Assembly: GCA_003999685.1 (NCBI GenBank)
Contig: CP021232.1
Coordinates: 372,001 to 436,000 of the forward strand
Length of the DNA: 64,000 bases
Reading direction: 5' to 3'
Source of the DNA: Taiwanofungus camphoratus
Lineage: Eukaryota > Basidiomycota > Agaricomycetes > Polyporales > Taiwanofungaceae
A program made the position numbers and the translations under genes. Positions within the stretch are counted from its first letter, which is position 1. Each line of letters opens with the position of its first letter. The notes under the pieces were generated by a model, which was not told the DNA's origin, did no database searches, and worked only from the letters and a program-made list of their open reading frames with translations. Positions 21,177 to 31,804 of this stretch are shown here, piece after piece.

Positions 21177-22942
21177 TGATACGACCTAGGGGACCCTGGT
21201 ACCTAGGGAGTGCTCCGCAACGTGGCTGGGGGTAGTGTGATAACTGTGAGGGTGTGAGGGTAGGAGCTACAACCTGTATGATACCGGGAAACCTGTATGT
21301 CTTGTTTTGTAAGTGGGGGAGTAAGGGGTCAAGGGTCCTGCACAACAGGATCTTGTTCCTAAGTGCTATACTATCCCTAAGGCCTTGTGAGGCCCTCCGA
21401 AGTACGCGAAGTCCTTCGAGATTCTGCGAAGTCCTTCGAAGTTTTTAGCTAAATCGCACGAGCTGACTTCGTAGGCTGTATAGAGTTAGGGGGCAATAAG
21501 CCAATGGGCTATAATTTCTACTAAGCGGCAGAGGGTACGAGACTGCTGCAAAGTCCTTTTAGCTAGAGTTAGCTAAAGGGTGTAAGGCTTAGAGGTTTGT
21601 TAGAGCGATGTGGGCGAGGTTTGGCTGGCGTAGGAGACTTGTAGGAGAGGTCGGATGGTTCGGAGAACTAATACTTGGAATAGGAATGGTGGAACGAGGT
21701 TGCTGGAAGCTCTGAAGTGTCTGATGACGTCGAGGTGTGGGTCGGAGAGTTCGAGGGCGTAGAGAGATGTACTATGGCCTGTAATGAAGGCTATGGGGGG
21801 AGTCGTAGGGTTATTCGTAGGACGTAGGGATGACGCAATGTGAGCCTAAGGGTATAACTAAGGCGGAGGCCCACCGGATAGGTGCTATAAGAGGTGCTGA
21901 AGGGCACAAAGTCACGGCGACTTCGTAGATCGTAGTGCGTAGTTCGGGAAGCGTAGACGTAGTTCGTAGATATATCGCGAGCGTAGACGTAGTTCAAAGG
22001 TACTGAAACGGAGCTGGGGTGGAGACTTAGGGACCTTGGGACCGTTCCTAAGGTTGTACTCGCGGCACTTTCCTGAGATCGGAGCTACAGGGGAACTGGT
22101 ATTCCAAAGAGAGAAGCGTACACTGAAGGGTCTCTCTCGTACATAGTAAACTACCTCTGACTAAATAGGGGAGCGTGAGGTGAACTAATCTTGCGCGAAG
22201 TGATCCTTACGAGTCCGAAATGTGTCCTAAAACGCATGGACTCCGAAGTGAACACGAGGGGGGTAGGAACTAATTAGGAACTGAAACAGGGGAACTACGA
22301 ACGGTAGAAAGGTGACCAACTTCATTCACGAAGGCGGGATGACTATCCGAGAGCAGCCATGCGCCGTGATCACCTATCTTAGTGGGCCAAGAGCGCACGA
22401 AGTTCTTAGCAGCGGGACTTGGCCTAATCGGGGTAGGAGGTGTCCTAACTGGGTGGAGGGCCATATGGATACGCCCTAGGATGACCTTATGGCGTAGGAT
22501 CGAGACCCATGGGGGTGCACAAGGCTTCCTAAGTCCAACTTCCGGAACTTCGGACCGTTTCGGAGCCTATCGGAGGTAGCTGCAATCACAAGAGCTAGGA
22601 AAGACTTAGCTAAGACTTCTTAGCTAAGCCCGGGATGAGTGACGTAGTAGATAGGACCTAGATCCAATGGAACAGTATGGGAGGGCCGGCAGTGTCCGAT
22701 AGTGGACTTAGCAGGAGTTAGGGACTTCGCGTCTAGCATTCGAAATCTCGTAGCACCTCGTGTGACTTCGCAAGACTTCGTAGGGTGTTAGGAGGGTTTA
22801 GGAAGAAGAGGGGGCGTTAGGAATATTATAGGAACCTATCCCTCCTGTCGTAGGCTGTAGAAGAGTCTTAGAGTGGTCGGTTGGGGGATTAGAAAGCTCC
22901 TAAAATCGCGATTCGGGGCCCAGGAGGCTACGGGACTCATCA
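21177..22942 (-). repeat. 3' LTR of element C (1766 bases, long subtype)
   Basis: It has the same termini as the LTRs of B but contains extra stretches (for example about 21475-21560 and 21655-21745) that occur otherwise in the LTRs of A. It is therefore nearer to the A subtype than to its partner at 31805-33411. Confidence 0.9.
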
Positions 22943-22953
22943 CCTCCTCCCTA
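22943..22953 (-). other. 3' polypurine tract of element C
   Basis: Directly against the LTR, the minus strand reads TAGGGAGGAGG, as in A and B. Confidence 0.78.
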
Positions 22954-23110
22954 TTGAAATCCTGACTGTCCTCAGTCAGTGTGCGCGACCGTGGGAACTT
23001 GTAGCCTATCACGTCCGATCTGCGAAGCGGGCGATATCCTGATAGAAGCTAATCGTGGGTGCCTCTTATCTTTTTCTTCCTTCTCCCCTTTTGCCTTTCC
23101 CTTCCCCATC

Positions 23111-24488
23111 ATGTTCGACGATATGGACTCTGATGGTGTTGGCCTAGCTCACAGCGATGTCCTGGCGCTCCTCGATTCTCGTCCGGAGGGCGTAGCGGAG
23201 GCCGAAGATTACTTGCGGTGGGCGAGGAACTTAGGACGTCGTGTGGTACGTACCCTCCTCGGTCGCCCGTTACATCGTCTTCACTGCGTTATAGGGTAAC
23301 TGGCGGGTCCTGTCCCAGGCTTCGAACGCTCCTGCCGATCCTACTTTAGAGGCCGCCATCGTCGAAGGTTTGACGGCGATCCTCCCTCTCGCGGACTCGT
23401 CGTGGATCTCGTGGGCGCGTACCGGCTTTCCTCAGTTCGCCGCTATGCTTCAAGAGCGAGACGCGCAGCGCGAACTTGCCCGCGCGACCGAATGACTTCG
23501 TGTGGAGGCGACCGAGCGCGCTGCGCTTGAACGTGCTGCCCAACTTGCGGCTTCGTCTTCTGCTCCTTCGCCGGCCCCTAGTCGTACCTCATCGCGTACT
23601 CGTCGTCCCTCAGCTCGGGCCAAGGCAGCAGCTTCTACTCGCGCGGCTTCCCAGGCCAGCTCGATCATGGCCTCCGTTTCTAGCGGCCAAGTCGGCGAAC
23701 TCGCCTCATCCACGAGTTCGGGTGTCTTCGTAGGGGTCCCTCCTGCTCAGGGGAAGGATGCTGCGAAGGCGAAGGCTCCTCCGACGCCCGAAGCCCTGGC
23801 TAACATGGCGAAGGCGGCGGAGCATAGGCGAACTCATGCGAAGGTGAGTGCACGTCCTTTTCGTGACCGTTCGCGGCTTATGATTGCTACCTAGTGCGAT
23901 CGCTGCAGCACCTACACCGCAGACTTCGAGTGCGAACTCCCCGCGGGCGCCGTGAAGTGTGGTAAGTGCCTGCGAGAGTCGCAGGGGTGTTATTGGGGCG
24001 GATTCTCCGTAGACGGTAAGGAGCGCGGCGTGCGCGTTTCGAAGCGTGGTAGGGCTTCTCATGCCCTCGTTAGCGCGTCATTGCTGATGTTAGGACGTCC
24101 CTTAGCTGCGGGCCAACCTCCTCAGGTGTCCCCGCCTCGCGCCCGCGAGTCCAAGAAGGCGAAGTCGACCCCTGCGCCTACGATGTCGCTCGAGGCCTCG
24201 CTGGCCCTTAACGGCGCCGAATACTTGGACGGCCTTACCCCCGCGCATCAAGCCGTTGTCGAAGGCCTCTGGTATGACCGCGCAATGGCCGAGAGTCGCG
24301 CGATGCGTCTCGAAGACTACATCTCGGGGCTCTATCGCGCCGAAACCGCCCTAACCGGTCGTACGCCTGCGCCGCTCGACTTGAGCTCTCTCCCTCTTCC
24401 TCGCCGTCGCGTCGCCGCCTCCTCTACTGATCCTGGTCCCTCCGGTGAGTCCGAGCAGGATGAGGAAGATGCCAAGGCCGAGGTTTAG
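23111..24488 (+). CDS. Antisense accessory gene of element C
   Basis: This is the counterpart of 8520-9897 in B. It has the same start context after a pyrimidine tract, the same two GT-AG intron positions, the same cysteine cluster (CDRC ... CGKC ... CYW), the same acidic end and an AATAAA at 24612-24617. It is very close to the B copy in sequence. This copy shows signs of damage, so it may no longer be active. Function is unknown. Confidence 0.6.
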
Positions 24489-25021
24489 AAGGTGGGGGGT
24501 TCGTAGTTCGTCATCTCGCCCGTTCCGTATCTGTCGCACCAACGTGCTGTATTCTCTCTCGTTGCGCGTCCCTTTGCTAGGGACCTTTTCCAATATGTGT
24601 ACAGTAGTCTGAATAAAGCGGACGCAAACGTCGTCCTTGTGAAAAGGTTCCTAAGTGCGTGAAGTAACCAAACAACACAGCGAAGAATTAGAAGACTTAG
24701 GGGGATAAAATGCGCTCATTTAGGCTCAGTAAATCATCATGGCCTTGAAGGGCTTAAGGCCCCTCGCGCAATCTTCGCTCCGCTCAGCGTTTTAGGAGCC
24801 TTTAGAACGATATCGCGACTTCGTGAGTTGAATCACTATAGTAAAAAGTAGGAGATGTTGTAAGTAAAAATTTGTAGACATTCGGAACTTCGTAGCTGTC
24901 AAAACTGAGTGGGGGACTTGTTGGGGAATGTAAAACATGACTAAAGGGTAAGCGAATAGTAAAATGGACGTAGCGTAATCTTAGCTAAAGTCGGGGTATC
25001 GTCGATTGCTCCTCTGATTCT

Positions 25022-28000
25022 TTAGTGAGATTCGGATGGACTAGAGCCGGACTTAGGAGAGTAGGGATACGATCCTAGTTCTTCGTCATCGCCTTGGGTG
25101 GTAGTCAGCTCTAGTTCGCGAAGTCGCTCCGTCGACACGTCCAGGAGTTCGGTAGGAAGTTCGAGGGCTTTTCGCGCTAAGTAGGGGATGACTCGGAAGG
25201 CTGCTGTAGGCCTGTCGAGTACCGAACCATCCAATTCGCATAGGATATAAGCACCACCTTTGTTTCTAGATACCACGAGTACCGGGCCGAGGTAGCGAGG
25301 TCGCATCTTTCGATTTAGGGACTTTTCTATCTGCGTGTTGCGAATTAGTACTAAATCGCCCTTTTCGAAGTTGAAATCGTGGATGGAGTGCTTATGCTTT
25401 TCTTCGAATCGCAGAGCAGCTTGTCTTCGCGCTTCGTAGACCTTCGAATGTAGTTCCGCTATCTGAGTCACCCGCTTTTGCAATGCGATAGCTCGACGTG
25501 CGATAAGATCGGTCGTGGATAGCATAGAAGACGGAGGAGGAAGGATATAGGTGGCCTCTACGACATCCAAAGGGATAACAGGGTGGGTGCCAGTGACCGC
25601 GAAATAGGGCGAACATCCCATGCGCTTTCGAGTCGTGATCCTTTCGGACCAGAAGACTGAGTACGTTGCTTGAGACCATTTAGACTCTTCGCCATCCACG
25701 GCCTTGAATAGAGCCTGCCTAACATCGAAGTGAGGCCTCTCCACCAGTCCGTTGGCACGCGAATTGTATCCGCTAATTCGGATGTGTCGTAGCTGGTACT
25801 TCTTCGCTATGTAGTTCGTGGCTTTTACGAAGGGAGCGCCGTTGTCCGTGACTATCTCCGATAGCGCACCCCACCTACAAACAAAGTCTTCGAAGAGCCA
25901 TTCTGCCAAAGCTTTAGCCGTCTCCTTGTGAAGCATCCGAAATTCGGGGTACTGGGTTAGAGAACACCGGCCTTGCACCAAGTACCTAAATCCGTTAGAA
26001 GGGGGCATATGCATGGTATCTATATGAACCTTTGCGAAGATCGGAGCGGGCATAGCGACCGTAGGTGGGATTAGGATCTGCCGCACTTGGCGAATCTGGC
26101 ATAGGTGGCAGCTTCGGACATACCAGGCAATGTCGATATGATGGTAGGGCCACCAAAACCGCTCCGAAATCAGCACCTTCGTAGCGTGTATTCCTCGATG
26201 CGCGACTGCATCGTGACATTCTCGGAGGATTCGTAGACGATCTGCCTGCTTTACAACTAGTTTGTGAGCTCCTTGTGGATCTTTGCGCCATAGTATGTCC
26301 TCATCGAGGAAGAATAGAAGACAGTATTTTACGAAACCTTCGTATTCTGAATCCGATAGGTTGGCAGGTCTCGCGAGGCTTCGTAGGAATTTTGCTACTA
26401 AGTCAAGTCTTGCGTCAGCTTCCTTGGCCATTTCGGATCTTGGGACGCTATCGTAGCTCTCCTCCTCCCTATTGAAACCTTGGCTGTCCTCAGCCAACTC
26501 GGAGGCGAAGGTTGGAGCTATCGGAGGCGTGGGTGTTGTGATAGGAATGTTAGAGGCGAATTCGTAAGGGAATAGGGTCGAAATTGATGGTATAGGATGG
26601 GAAGGGGGGGCTTGGATGTGATGTAAAAACGAGTGCATTTTGTCTATCCAGTCTTCGAAGTCTTCTTCGCTGCTCTCTTCTTGATCTCCTGGCTGGGGGG
26701 TTCGTCTTGATAGTCCATCTGGTCCATGCATCGTACCTGGTACATGTACTAGGGTGAAATGGAATGTTAGAATCGATACGATCCAGCGATTTATGCTCGC
26801 GCTGGGTGCGATGTCCGGATTTTGCAACATCCCTTTGATATAGCGTGCGTCCACTTCCACTATAAGGTTCCTAACTCCGATTAGGTAGATTCGTAGTACG
26901 CGAAGTGCTCGAAACAATCCGTAGATCTCTAACTTCGGTTGCGAGAACCTCCGCTCACGATCATTTAGGGTGATGGATCCGAAACGATTGTAGAATCGGA
27001 CTTTAGGGTTGTCCTCATCGCATTGGCAAAGGTGATAGCCAACTGCAATATAGGAGGTGTCAACCGCTAAGATCACGGGCGCACCTGATGAATAGTTAAT
27101 GGATCGGAGAGCTGGAGAGGACAGCAAAGCATCCTTAAGGTCCTCCTGCGCTGCGATTTGCGCTGGACCAAATTCGAAGGGTACCGCCTTTCGCGTTAGG
27201 CGTACTAAGGCATCTGCACGATGCGCGAAGTTTCGGATGAAGATACGGACCACTCCAATGGTTCCTAAAAAGGCTCGAACGTCAGATAGGGTCGCACAAG
27301 GTCCCCAGTTGCGTATGGCTGCAACACGAGACTCGTCCGGTAGGCGACCTTCTGGAGTACACCGATGCCCTACAACGGTGATTTCGCGGGCAATTAGAAT
27401 GCTTTTAACTCCAGAAAAGGTACCTCCTGTGTAGCGCATGCGTGTGACTATCCTATTGAGGTTCGTAAAATGTTCCCAAACAAACTTTCGAATGCCTGGG
27501 TTCTCCGAAATAGGTACGAGATCGTACGAACTTTCAGGGCCTTTGACCGGAACATCGTCGATATAGGGAACCGTTAGGTGAGGAATTTCGGGCTGTAGGA
27601 TGTGCGTAACATCATCGTGGAAGATAGGGACCGAGTTGGTCCATCCCATAGGTAGAGTGACCAATCTCATAGCTCCGAAAGGTGTTTGAAATGTCGTAAG
27701 ATCGCGCGAAGTCTCCGCTATCAAGCGTTCATCGTAGCCTACATATAGATCCAACATAGCACCACAAGGTCGTCCTCCGAACTGTTCTGCGAGGTGTTCG
27801 GGAGTCGGGGGAACACCTGAGTGTTGAATCGTGACAGCGTTTAGGGGTTCCAGACTATGTACGAGACGTAGGGACTTTCCGTCTTTCTTCACCACACAAA
27901 ACCATCGTGAACGATAGGAAGAATTCGAAGGTTCGTAGACCCCCGCTGCGATCTTCTTTTTGATTATTGCGCACACTTCGTTGTAGATTCCGGGTGGGAT

Positions 28001-28876
28001 AGGAATGTTCTTTTGTACCCATGGCGTGTGCGGTACTACCGGAAAGTCGATGGGAGGGAAGTACTCTGGCTTGAAGCACCCTCTTTCGGAATCATTCCAA
28101 GCGAACGCATCAGCATGCAGGGTCATAAAGTGATGTAGGAGGTCCCTCTCTGCTGGTTGTAGGAAGTCTCCGCTGTGTAGCTTGTCCGTGAGATCGTGCC
28201 GTTCTCGCGTATATCGCGAAGTAGGTTCGAAAGGTGGTGGAGTCGGTGATAGGGTAGGCATCGTTGCTAAAGGGTCGCCTTTAATTTCGCGAATGATTCG
28301 GAATCGTTCGTCCAAAGCTCCCAGAATAGGGCGAGTCTTCAGCGCTACGGGCTTGTACTTCTTTTTCGATGCTGCAAATGTAGGAATAGGGGAAGAATCT
28401 GACAACTTAGGAAGGGATACCCTCGGATTAGGAGCAAGGGAGGGTCTTCGGGCTGACTTCGTGACCTTCGTAGCGTTCCTGGGACCTGGAATGGGGATAG
28501 AGGATATGTCTTTAGAGGCGGAAAGTGAAAGCATAGGGAGAGAATTCGGATTATCGTGTGAAAGGAAGGGAGCCTCGTGCGGTGTTGCTGCTGCTAGAAA
28601 GCCAGATAGCCACCTAGTATGATCAGCCGGACCTTCCGAGACTTTCGAAGTTTCGCTAAAATAGAGAGACTGCAGATAGCTAGACACAGAGTTAGAGACT
28701 GATAGATAGAGCGCAGGAACAGAATTGTTATCTGCCGCATTTACAGCAGCGAAAGACACGATTTTAGGGGTATCGGATTCATACTCAACGACCAGGGCGA
28801 CCTCTCCTTGATTTCTCAAATCCTCGAAATCTAAAAACCCGATCGCAAATGATTCGAAGAGTTCGCGTGGGGGCAA
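25022..28876 (-). CDS. pol: pol of element C: RT, RNase H, integrase
   Basis: The 1284-codon open frame is almost identical to pol of B. It shows the same marks: PYIDDVPV in reverse transcriptase, VDTSY and VEVDARY in RNase H, the HHCC region and the D, D, E residues of integrase (HIDTMH, TDNGAPF, LVERPH). It overlaps gag of C by 46 bases in a different frame. A purine tract like that of B lies within it at 26461-26494. It looks whole. Confidence 0.92.
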   Translation of the reverse strand: MPPRELFESFAIGFLDFEDLRNQGEVALVVEYESDTPKIVSFAAVNAADNNSVPALYLSVSNSVSSYLQSLYFSETSKVSEGPADHTRWLSGFLAAATPHEAPFLSHDNPNSLPMLSLSASKDISSIPIPGPRNATKVTKSARRPSLAPNPRVSLPKLSDSSPIPTFAASKKKYKPVALKTRPILGALDERFRIIREIKGDPLATMPTLSPTPPPFEPTSRYTRERHDLTDKLHSGDFLQPAERDLLHHFMTLHADAFAWNDSERGCFKPEYFPPIDFPVVPHTPWVQKNIPIPPGIYNEVCAIIKKKIAAGVYEPSNSSYRSRWFCVVKKDGKSLRLVHSLEPLNAVTIQHSGVPPTPEHLAEQFGGRPCGAMLDLYVGYDERLIAETSRDLTTFQTPFGAMRLVTLPMGWTNSVPIFHDDVTHILQPEIPHLTVPYIDDVPVKGPESSYDLVPISENPGIRKFVWEHFTNLNRIVTRMRYTGGTFSGVKSILIAREITVVGHRCTPEGRLPDESRVAAIRNWGPCATLSDVRAFLGTIGVVRIFIRNFAHRADALVRLTRKAVPFEFGPAQIAAQEDLKDALLSSPALRSINYSSGAPVILAVDTSYIAVGYHLCQCDEDNPKVRFYNRFGSITLNDRERRFSQPKLEIYGLFRALRVLRIYLIGVRNLIVEVDARYIKGMLQNPDIAPSASINRWIVSILTFHFTLVHVPGTMHGPDGLSRRTPQPGDQEESSEEDFEDWIDKMHSFLHHIQAPPSHPIPSISTLFPYEFASNIPITTPTPPIAPTFASELAEDSQGFNREEESYDSVPRSEMAKEADARLDLVAKFLRSLARPANLSDSEYEGFVKYCLLFFLDEDILWRKDPQGAHKLVVKQADRLRILRECHDAVAHRGIHATKVLISERFWWPYHHIDIAWYVRSCHLCQIRQVRQILIPPTVAMPAPIFAKVHIDTMHMPPSNGFRYLVQGRCSLTQYPEFRMLHKETAKALAEWLFEDFVCRWGALSEIVTDNGAPFVKATNYIAKKYQLRHIRISGYNSRANGLVERPHFDVRQALFKAVDGEESKWSQATYSVFWSERITTRKRMGCSPYFAVTGTHPVIPLDVVEATYILPPPSSMLSTTDLIARRAIALQKRVTQIAELHSKVYEARRQAALRFEEKHKHSIHDFNFEKGDLVLIRNTQIEKSLNRKMRPRYLGPVLVVSRNKGGAYILCELDGSVLDRPTAAFRVIPYLARKALELPTELLDVSTERLRELELTTTQGDDEELGSYPYSPKSGSSPSESH
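26461..26494 (-). other. Candidate central polypurine tract in pol of C
   Basis: It matches the 3' tract region of C (22943-22976) at about 30 of 34 bases by eye, again with transitions only. Same place in pol as in B. Confidence 0.55.
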
Positions 28877-31764
28877 CTATGATGATGGGCTGGTAAGAAC
28901 TTTTGACGTCCTCGAGGCATCGTAGGGATGGTCGCGACTTCGCTCGTGTTCGGGCATACGATCGTGATGGTCTGCTCCTCGTTTCCGAAGTTCTTAACCA
29001 CACTCTCGGTTACCACATCGAAGGGTCGGCCTAGAAGGATATCGTAGGAGGGATTGCGTATGACGTGTATCTGTAGGTACAACACGATGTCGCCTACTTG
29101 GAACGAGACATTTCGAACCAGTCCTAAAGAACGGTCAATACTGCCATTAGCAGACTGCATATTTAGCTGCACGGAAGGGTCGTAGATTAGTCCTAAGGCA
29201 TGACAGACTTGCTCTGACATCGCAACCACTTGTGACCCAGGGTCCACGATGCATTTGATTCGCTCTTTGTTGTCGATTAGGGCTTCAATAGAACGGATAG
29301 AATTCGAGTCGCGGGCTACTATGATTTCGGAGGGTTCTTCCTTTCCGGGTACGTGTCGTAAGTACGTTTCGTAGGGGTCTGAAATGATGGTCGAACCAGG
29401 GACAAGGGGTTCACCATGGCACGATAGTTCAGAGGTTGCTAGCGTCGTTTTAGAAGCGAGATCGTCTGAGAGTTCCGTAATTTGAGCCATATGAGTAGCC
29501 TTGGGATCCATAGGCACACGTTTAGGGGTGATAGCTTCGCGATATCGCGCACGAACATCCGGGGATATAGATAGTAGCTCCTCGGGTGTTAGTGTAACCA
29601 CTGGTGTTCTCATAGATCGCGCGAATATTTCCTCTGTAAGCTTCTCCTGATGAACCGGTGTGATCGTCTTATAGGCCACATCCTTGCCCTTGTCTGCTGT
29701 AGGCTTCGGAGCTGCTGCGAAATTTCGAAGATTCGGAGGTGCGTAAGTAGCATCTCGAGCGTTAGCGAAAGGATGTACTGGTGGAGTGGGCGGTGGCATG
29801 GCTGCCTGTGATGCGGGTTGGGCTGGTACGTTAGGTGTAGACGAGGCATGCTCCGATGAGTTCGTGGGTGGATCGGACGCATTCGCAGGCTTCGGAGGCG
29901 ACGGCGCTGAATTAGAAGGATAATTGGATCGCCTTAGAATGGTAGGAGGGGTCTGGTTCTGCGCCTCCGCCACTGGGGCATCTTGGTTAGCAGGGGGATC
30001 CACTACTGGATGCTGAGCGCGTCCTATCGGAGGTGCGTTGGCTAAGGGTGGGTTTCTAGGATCAGACTGCGCATTAGGAGCACCCTGCCTTCTGCGCTGG
30101 GGTACTTCCACACCATCGAAGACTTCGCGACGTCTCCGAAGTTGGTAAATCTCGTGTTCTAAAGCGGCTATACGATCCTCGGCGGATAGTGAGAATGCGG
30201 GCACATTTAGGTGATTGTCGATTTCGAATAGGAGCTGTGGGGAGGAATTTGTGCCATTTCGTCGATGATATTCGTAAAGCCTATCGCGAATCGTACGTCC
30301 TGGGATCGTTCTGGGTACAAAATTTCCATTTGGCAGCACTATCTTTCCATCTGGGTTGCGCTTGCACTTGCCATCCTTGATGTCTTGCTCAATGTGCTTG
30401 CAACACCTAGTGCAGCAGTCCAAGTCCCCGCAATAGTGACAGTACTGGCCTTCTACATGAGTGTGCTCGCCGCGCGAGCTGTCCAATCGAGGGGGTCGCT
30501 GGTTCGCAAGAACAGGGGCTAGCGCACTGGTTACGGACTTCGTGAGGATCTCTGCGAACGTCTGTAGATCCTCTATCTTTAGCGATGAGCCCCCCACGGG
30601 CATGGTAGTGGTCGAAGTAGTTACAGTCGTAGCAGAGGTAAGAGTCGTAGAAGTACCAAGGAGTACGAACTTTGCTGCGCTATGTAGCTGGTCCAAGGTG
30701 TAGGGATCATCGGGTAAGTGATCAGGGAACTTTAGCTGTAACCTAGTAGACACGCGAGCCCATAGCGAAGGCTGGAAGGCCCTCGCGAAAGCACGGCTTT
30801 GCTCGATAGTAGACAACCTATTTTTCGAAATTAGGTACTTCGTGATGGCGTAAAACTCACGATAGAAGCTTCCTAAGTCTGCTGCATTGTTGATTCCAAT
30901 TCTAGCACGTTCTCCTATCAACTGATCCAAGTCAGACATAGACCACATTCTATCGTCCTCTGTGCCTGGATAGAGGCTTCTAATCTCCTTCTTGAAGTCT
31001 TCGTAGGTTTTCGTGACATCGGAACACTCAGGGAGGGACTCCCATAGGTCCGAAACATCGATAGGAGGGTAGCGAGTAGTCCAGTGTTTCTTCGTCGCCT
31101 CATCCGCTATCTGGCAGCGGACAAAAAGTGACTCTAAGTCCTGGAAATACCTTCGGATGGTCCTAGGCTGGTCAGGATCGAAGGTGGGGGATGTACGATC
31201 TCCTCGAGGCGGCATGAGTGGAGGTGCGTTCATGGTTGACACAGAAATAGGATTTAGGGGATTAGCTAAAATGGGTGCGGTCAGAGATGGGTTCGAAGCT
31301 GAGTTGATGCTAGCTGAAGAAGATTGGGTCGTAGAAGCGTCGGAAAGTGTAATAGAAGGAATTGGAGGGGAATGTGAAGTTGATGGGAGCGTAGAGGATA
31401 GCTGAGGGGATGCCGGTAAATGGACTAAGATAGGGTCAGACGCTGAAGAAGGACCGCTTTCTTCGGAGGTGTTAGGAAGCTCAGGGGACGTGGACTGAGG
31501 TTCAAAGTCCTCAATTGGTGAGTCTTCGGACGTGGTAAGCGTGTCTAGAGACCCTTCGAAAAGAGCCTCAAAGTCGGGGGTCAATTCGGAAGATTCGAGT
31601 GTAGAAATGATATCGGAGGGGATAGTCGTAGGTGTTCGCGAATAGGTGCTTCGTGGAAGGCCTGCTTGAGTATAGTAACGATAGCCGACCTGAAAGAACT
31701 CGGATAGTAACTGATCGCTGTTTCTCGGAGAGGACTGGTTAAACGTAGGATGATCTGAAGGCAA
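28831..31764 (-). CDS. gag: gag-protease of element C
   Basis: This 977-codon open frame has the same plan as gag-protease of B: Ser/Thr-rich N-terminus, capsid-like region, cysteine-rich segment, Pro-rich linker and aspartic protease with DPGS. It differs from B by scattered substitutions, mostly in the low-complexity parts. It looks whole. Confidence 0.92.
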   Translation of the reverse strand: MPSDHPTFNQSSPRNSDQLLSEFFQVGYRYYTQAGLPRSTYSRTPTTIPSDIISTLESSELTPDFEALFEGSLDTLTTSEDSPIEDFEPQSTSPELPNTSEESGPSSASDPILVHLPASPQLSSTLPSTSHSPPIPSITLSDASTTQSSSASINSASNPSLTAPILANPLNPISVSTMNAPPLMPPRGDRTSPTFDPDQPRTIRRYFQDLESLFVRCQIADEATKKHWTTRYPPIDVSDLWESLPECSDVTKTYEDFKKEIRSLYPGTEDDRMWSMSDLDQLIGERARIGINNAADLGSFYREFYAITKYLISKNRLSTIEQSRAFARAFQPSLWARVSTRLQLKFPDHLPDDPYTLDQLHSAAKFVLLGTSTTLTSATTVTTSTTTMPVGGSSLKIEDLQTFAEILTKSVTSALAPVLANQRPPRLDSSRGEHTHVEGQYCHYCGDLDCCTRCCKHIEQDIKDGKCKRNPDGKIVLPNGNFVPRTIPGRTIRDRLYEYHRRNGTNSSPQLLFEIDNHLNVPAFSLSAEDRIAALEHEIYQLRRRREVFDGVEVPQRRRQGAPNAQSDPRNPPLANAPPIGRAQHPVVDPPANQDAPVAEAQNQTPPTILRRSNYPSNSAPSPPKPANASDPPTNSSEHASSTPNVPAQPASQAAMPPPTPPVHPFANARDATYAPPNLRNFAAAPKPTADKGKDVAYKTITPVHQEKLTEEIFARSMRTPVVTLTPEELLSISPDVRARYREAITPKRVPMDPKATHMAQITELSDDLASKTTLATSELSCHGEPLVPGSTIISDPYETYLRHVPGKEEPSEIIVARDSNSIRSIEALIDNKERIKCIVDPGSQVVAMSEQVCHALGLIYDPSVQLNMQSANGSIDRSLGLVRNVSFQVGDIVLYLQIHVIRNPSYDILLGRPFDVVTESVVKNFGNEEQTITIVCPNTSEVATIPTMPRGRQKFLPAHHHSCPHANSSNHLRSGF

Positions 31765-31804
31765 TGAAATCTTGACTGCTCCCCCTCACGGTGGGCTCCA
31801 GAAA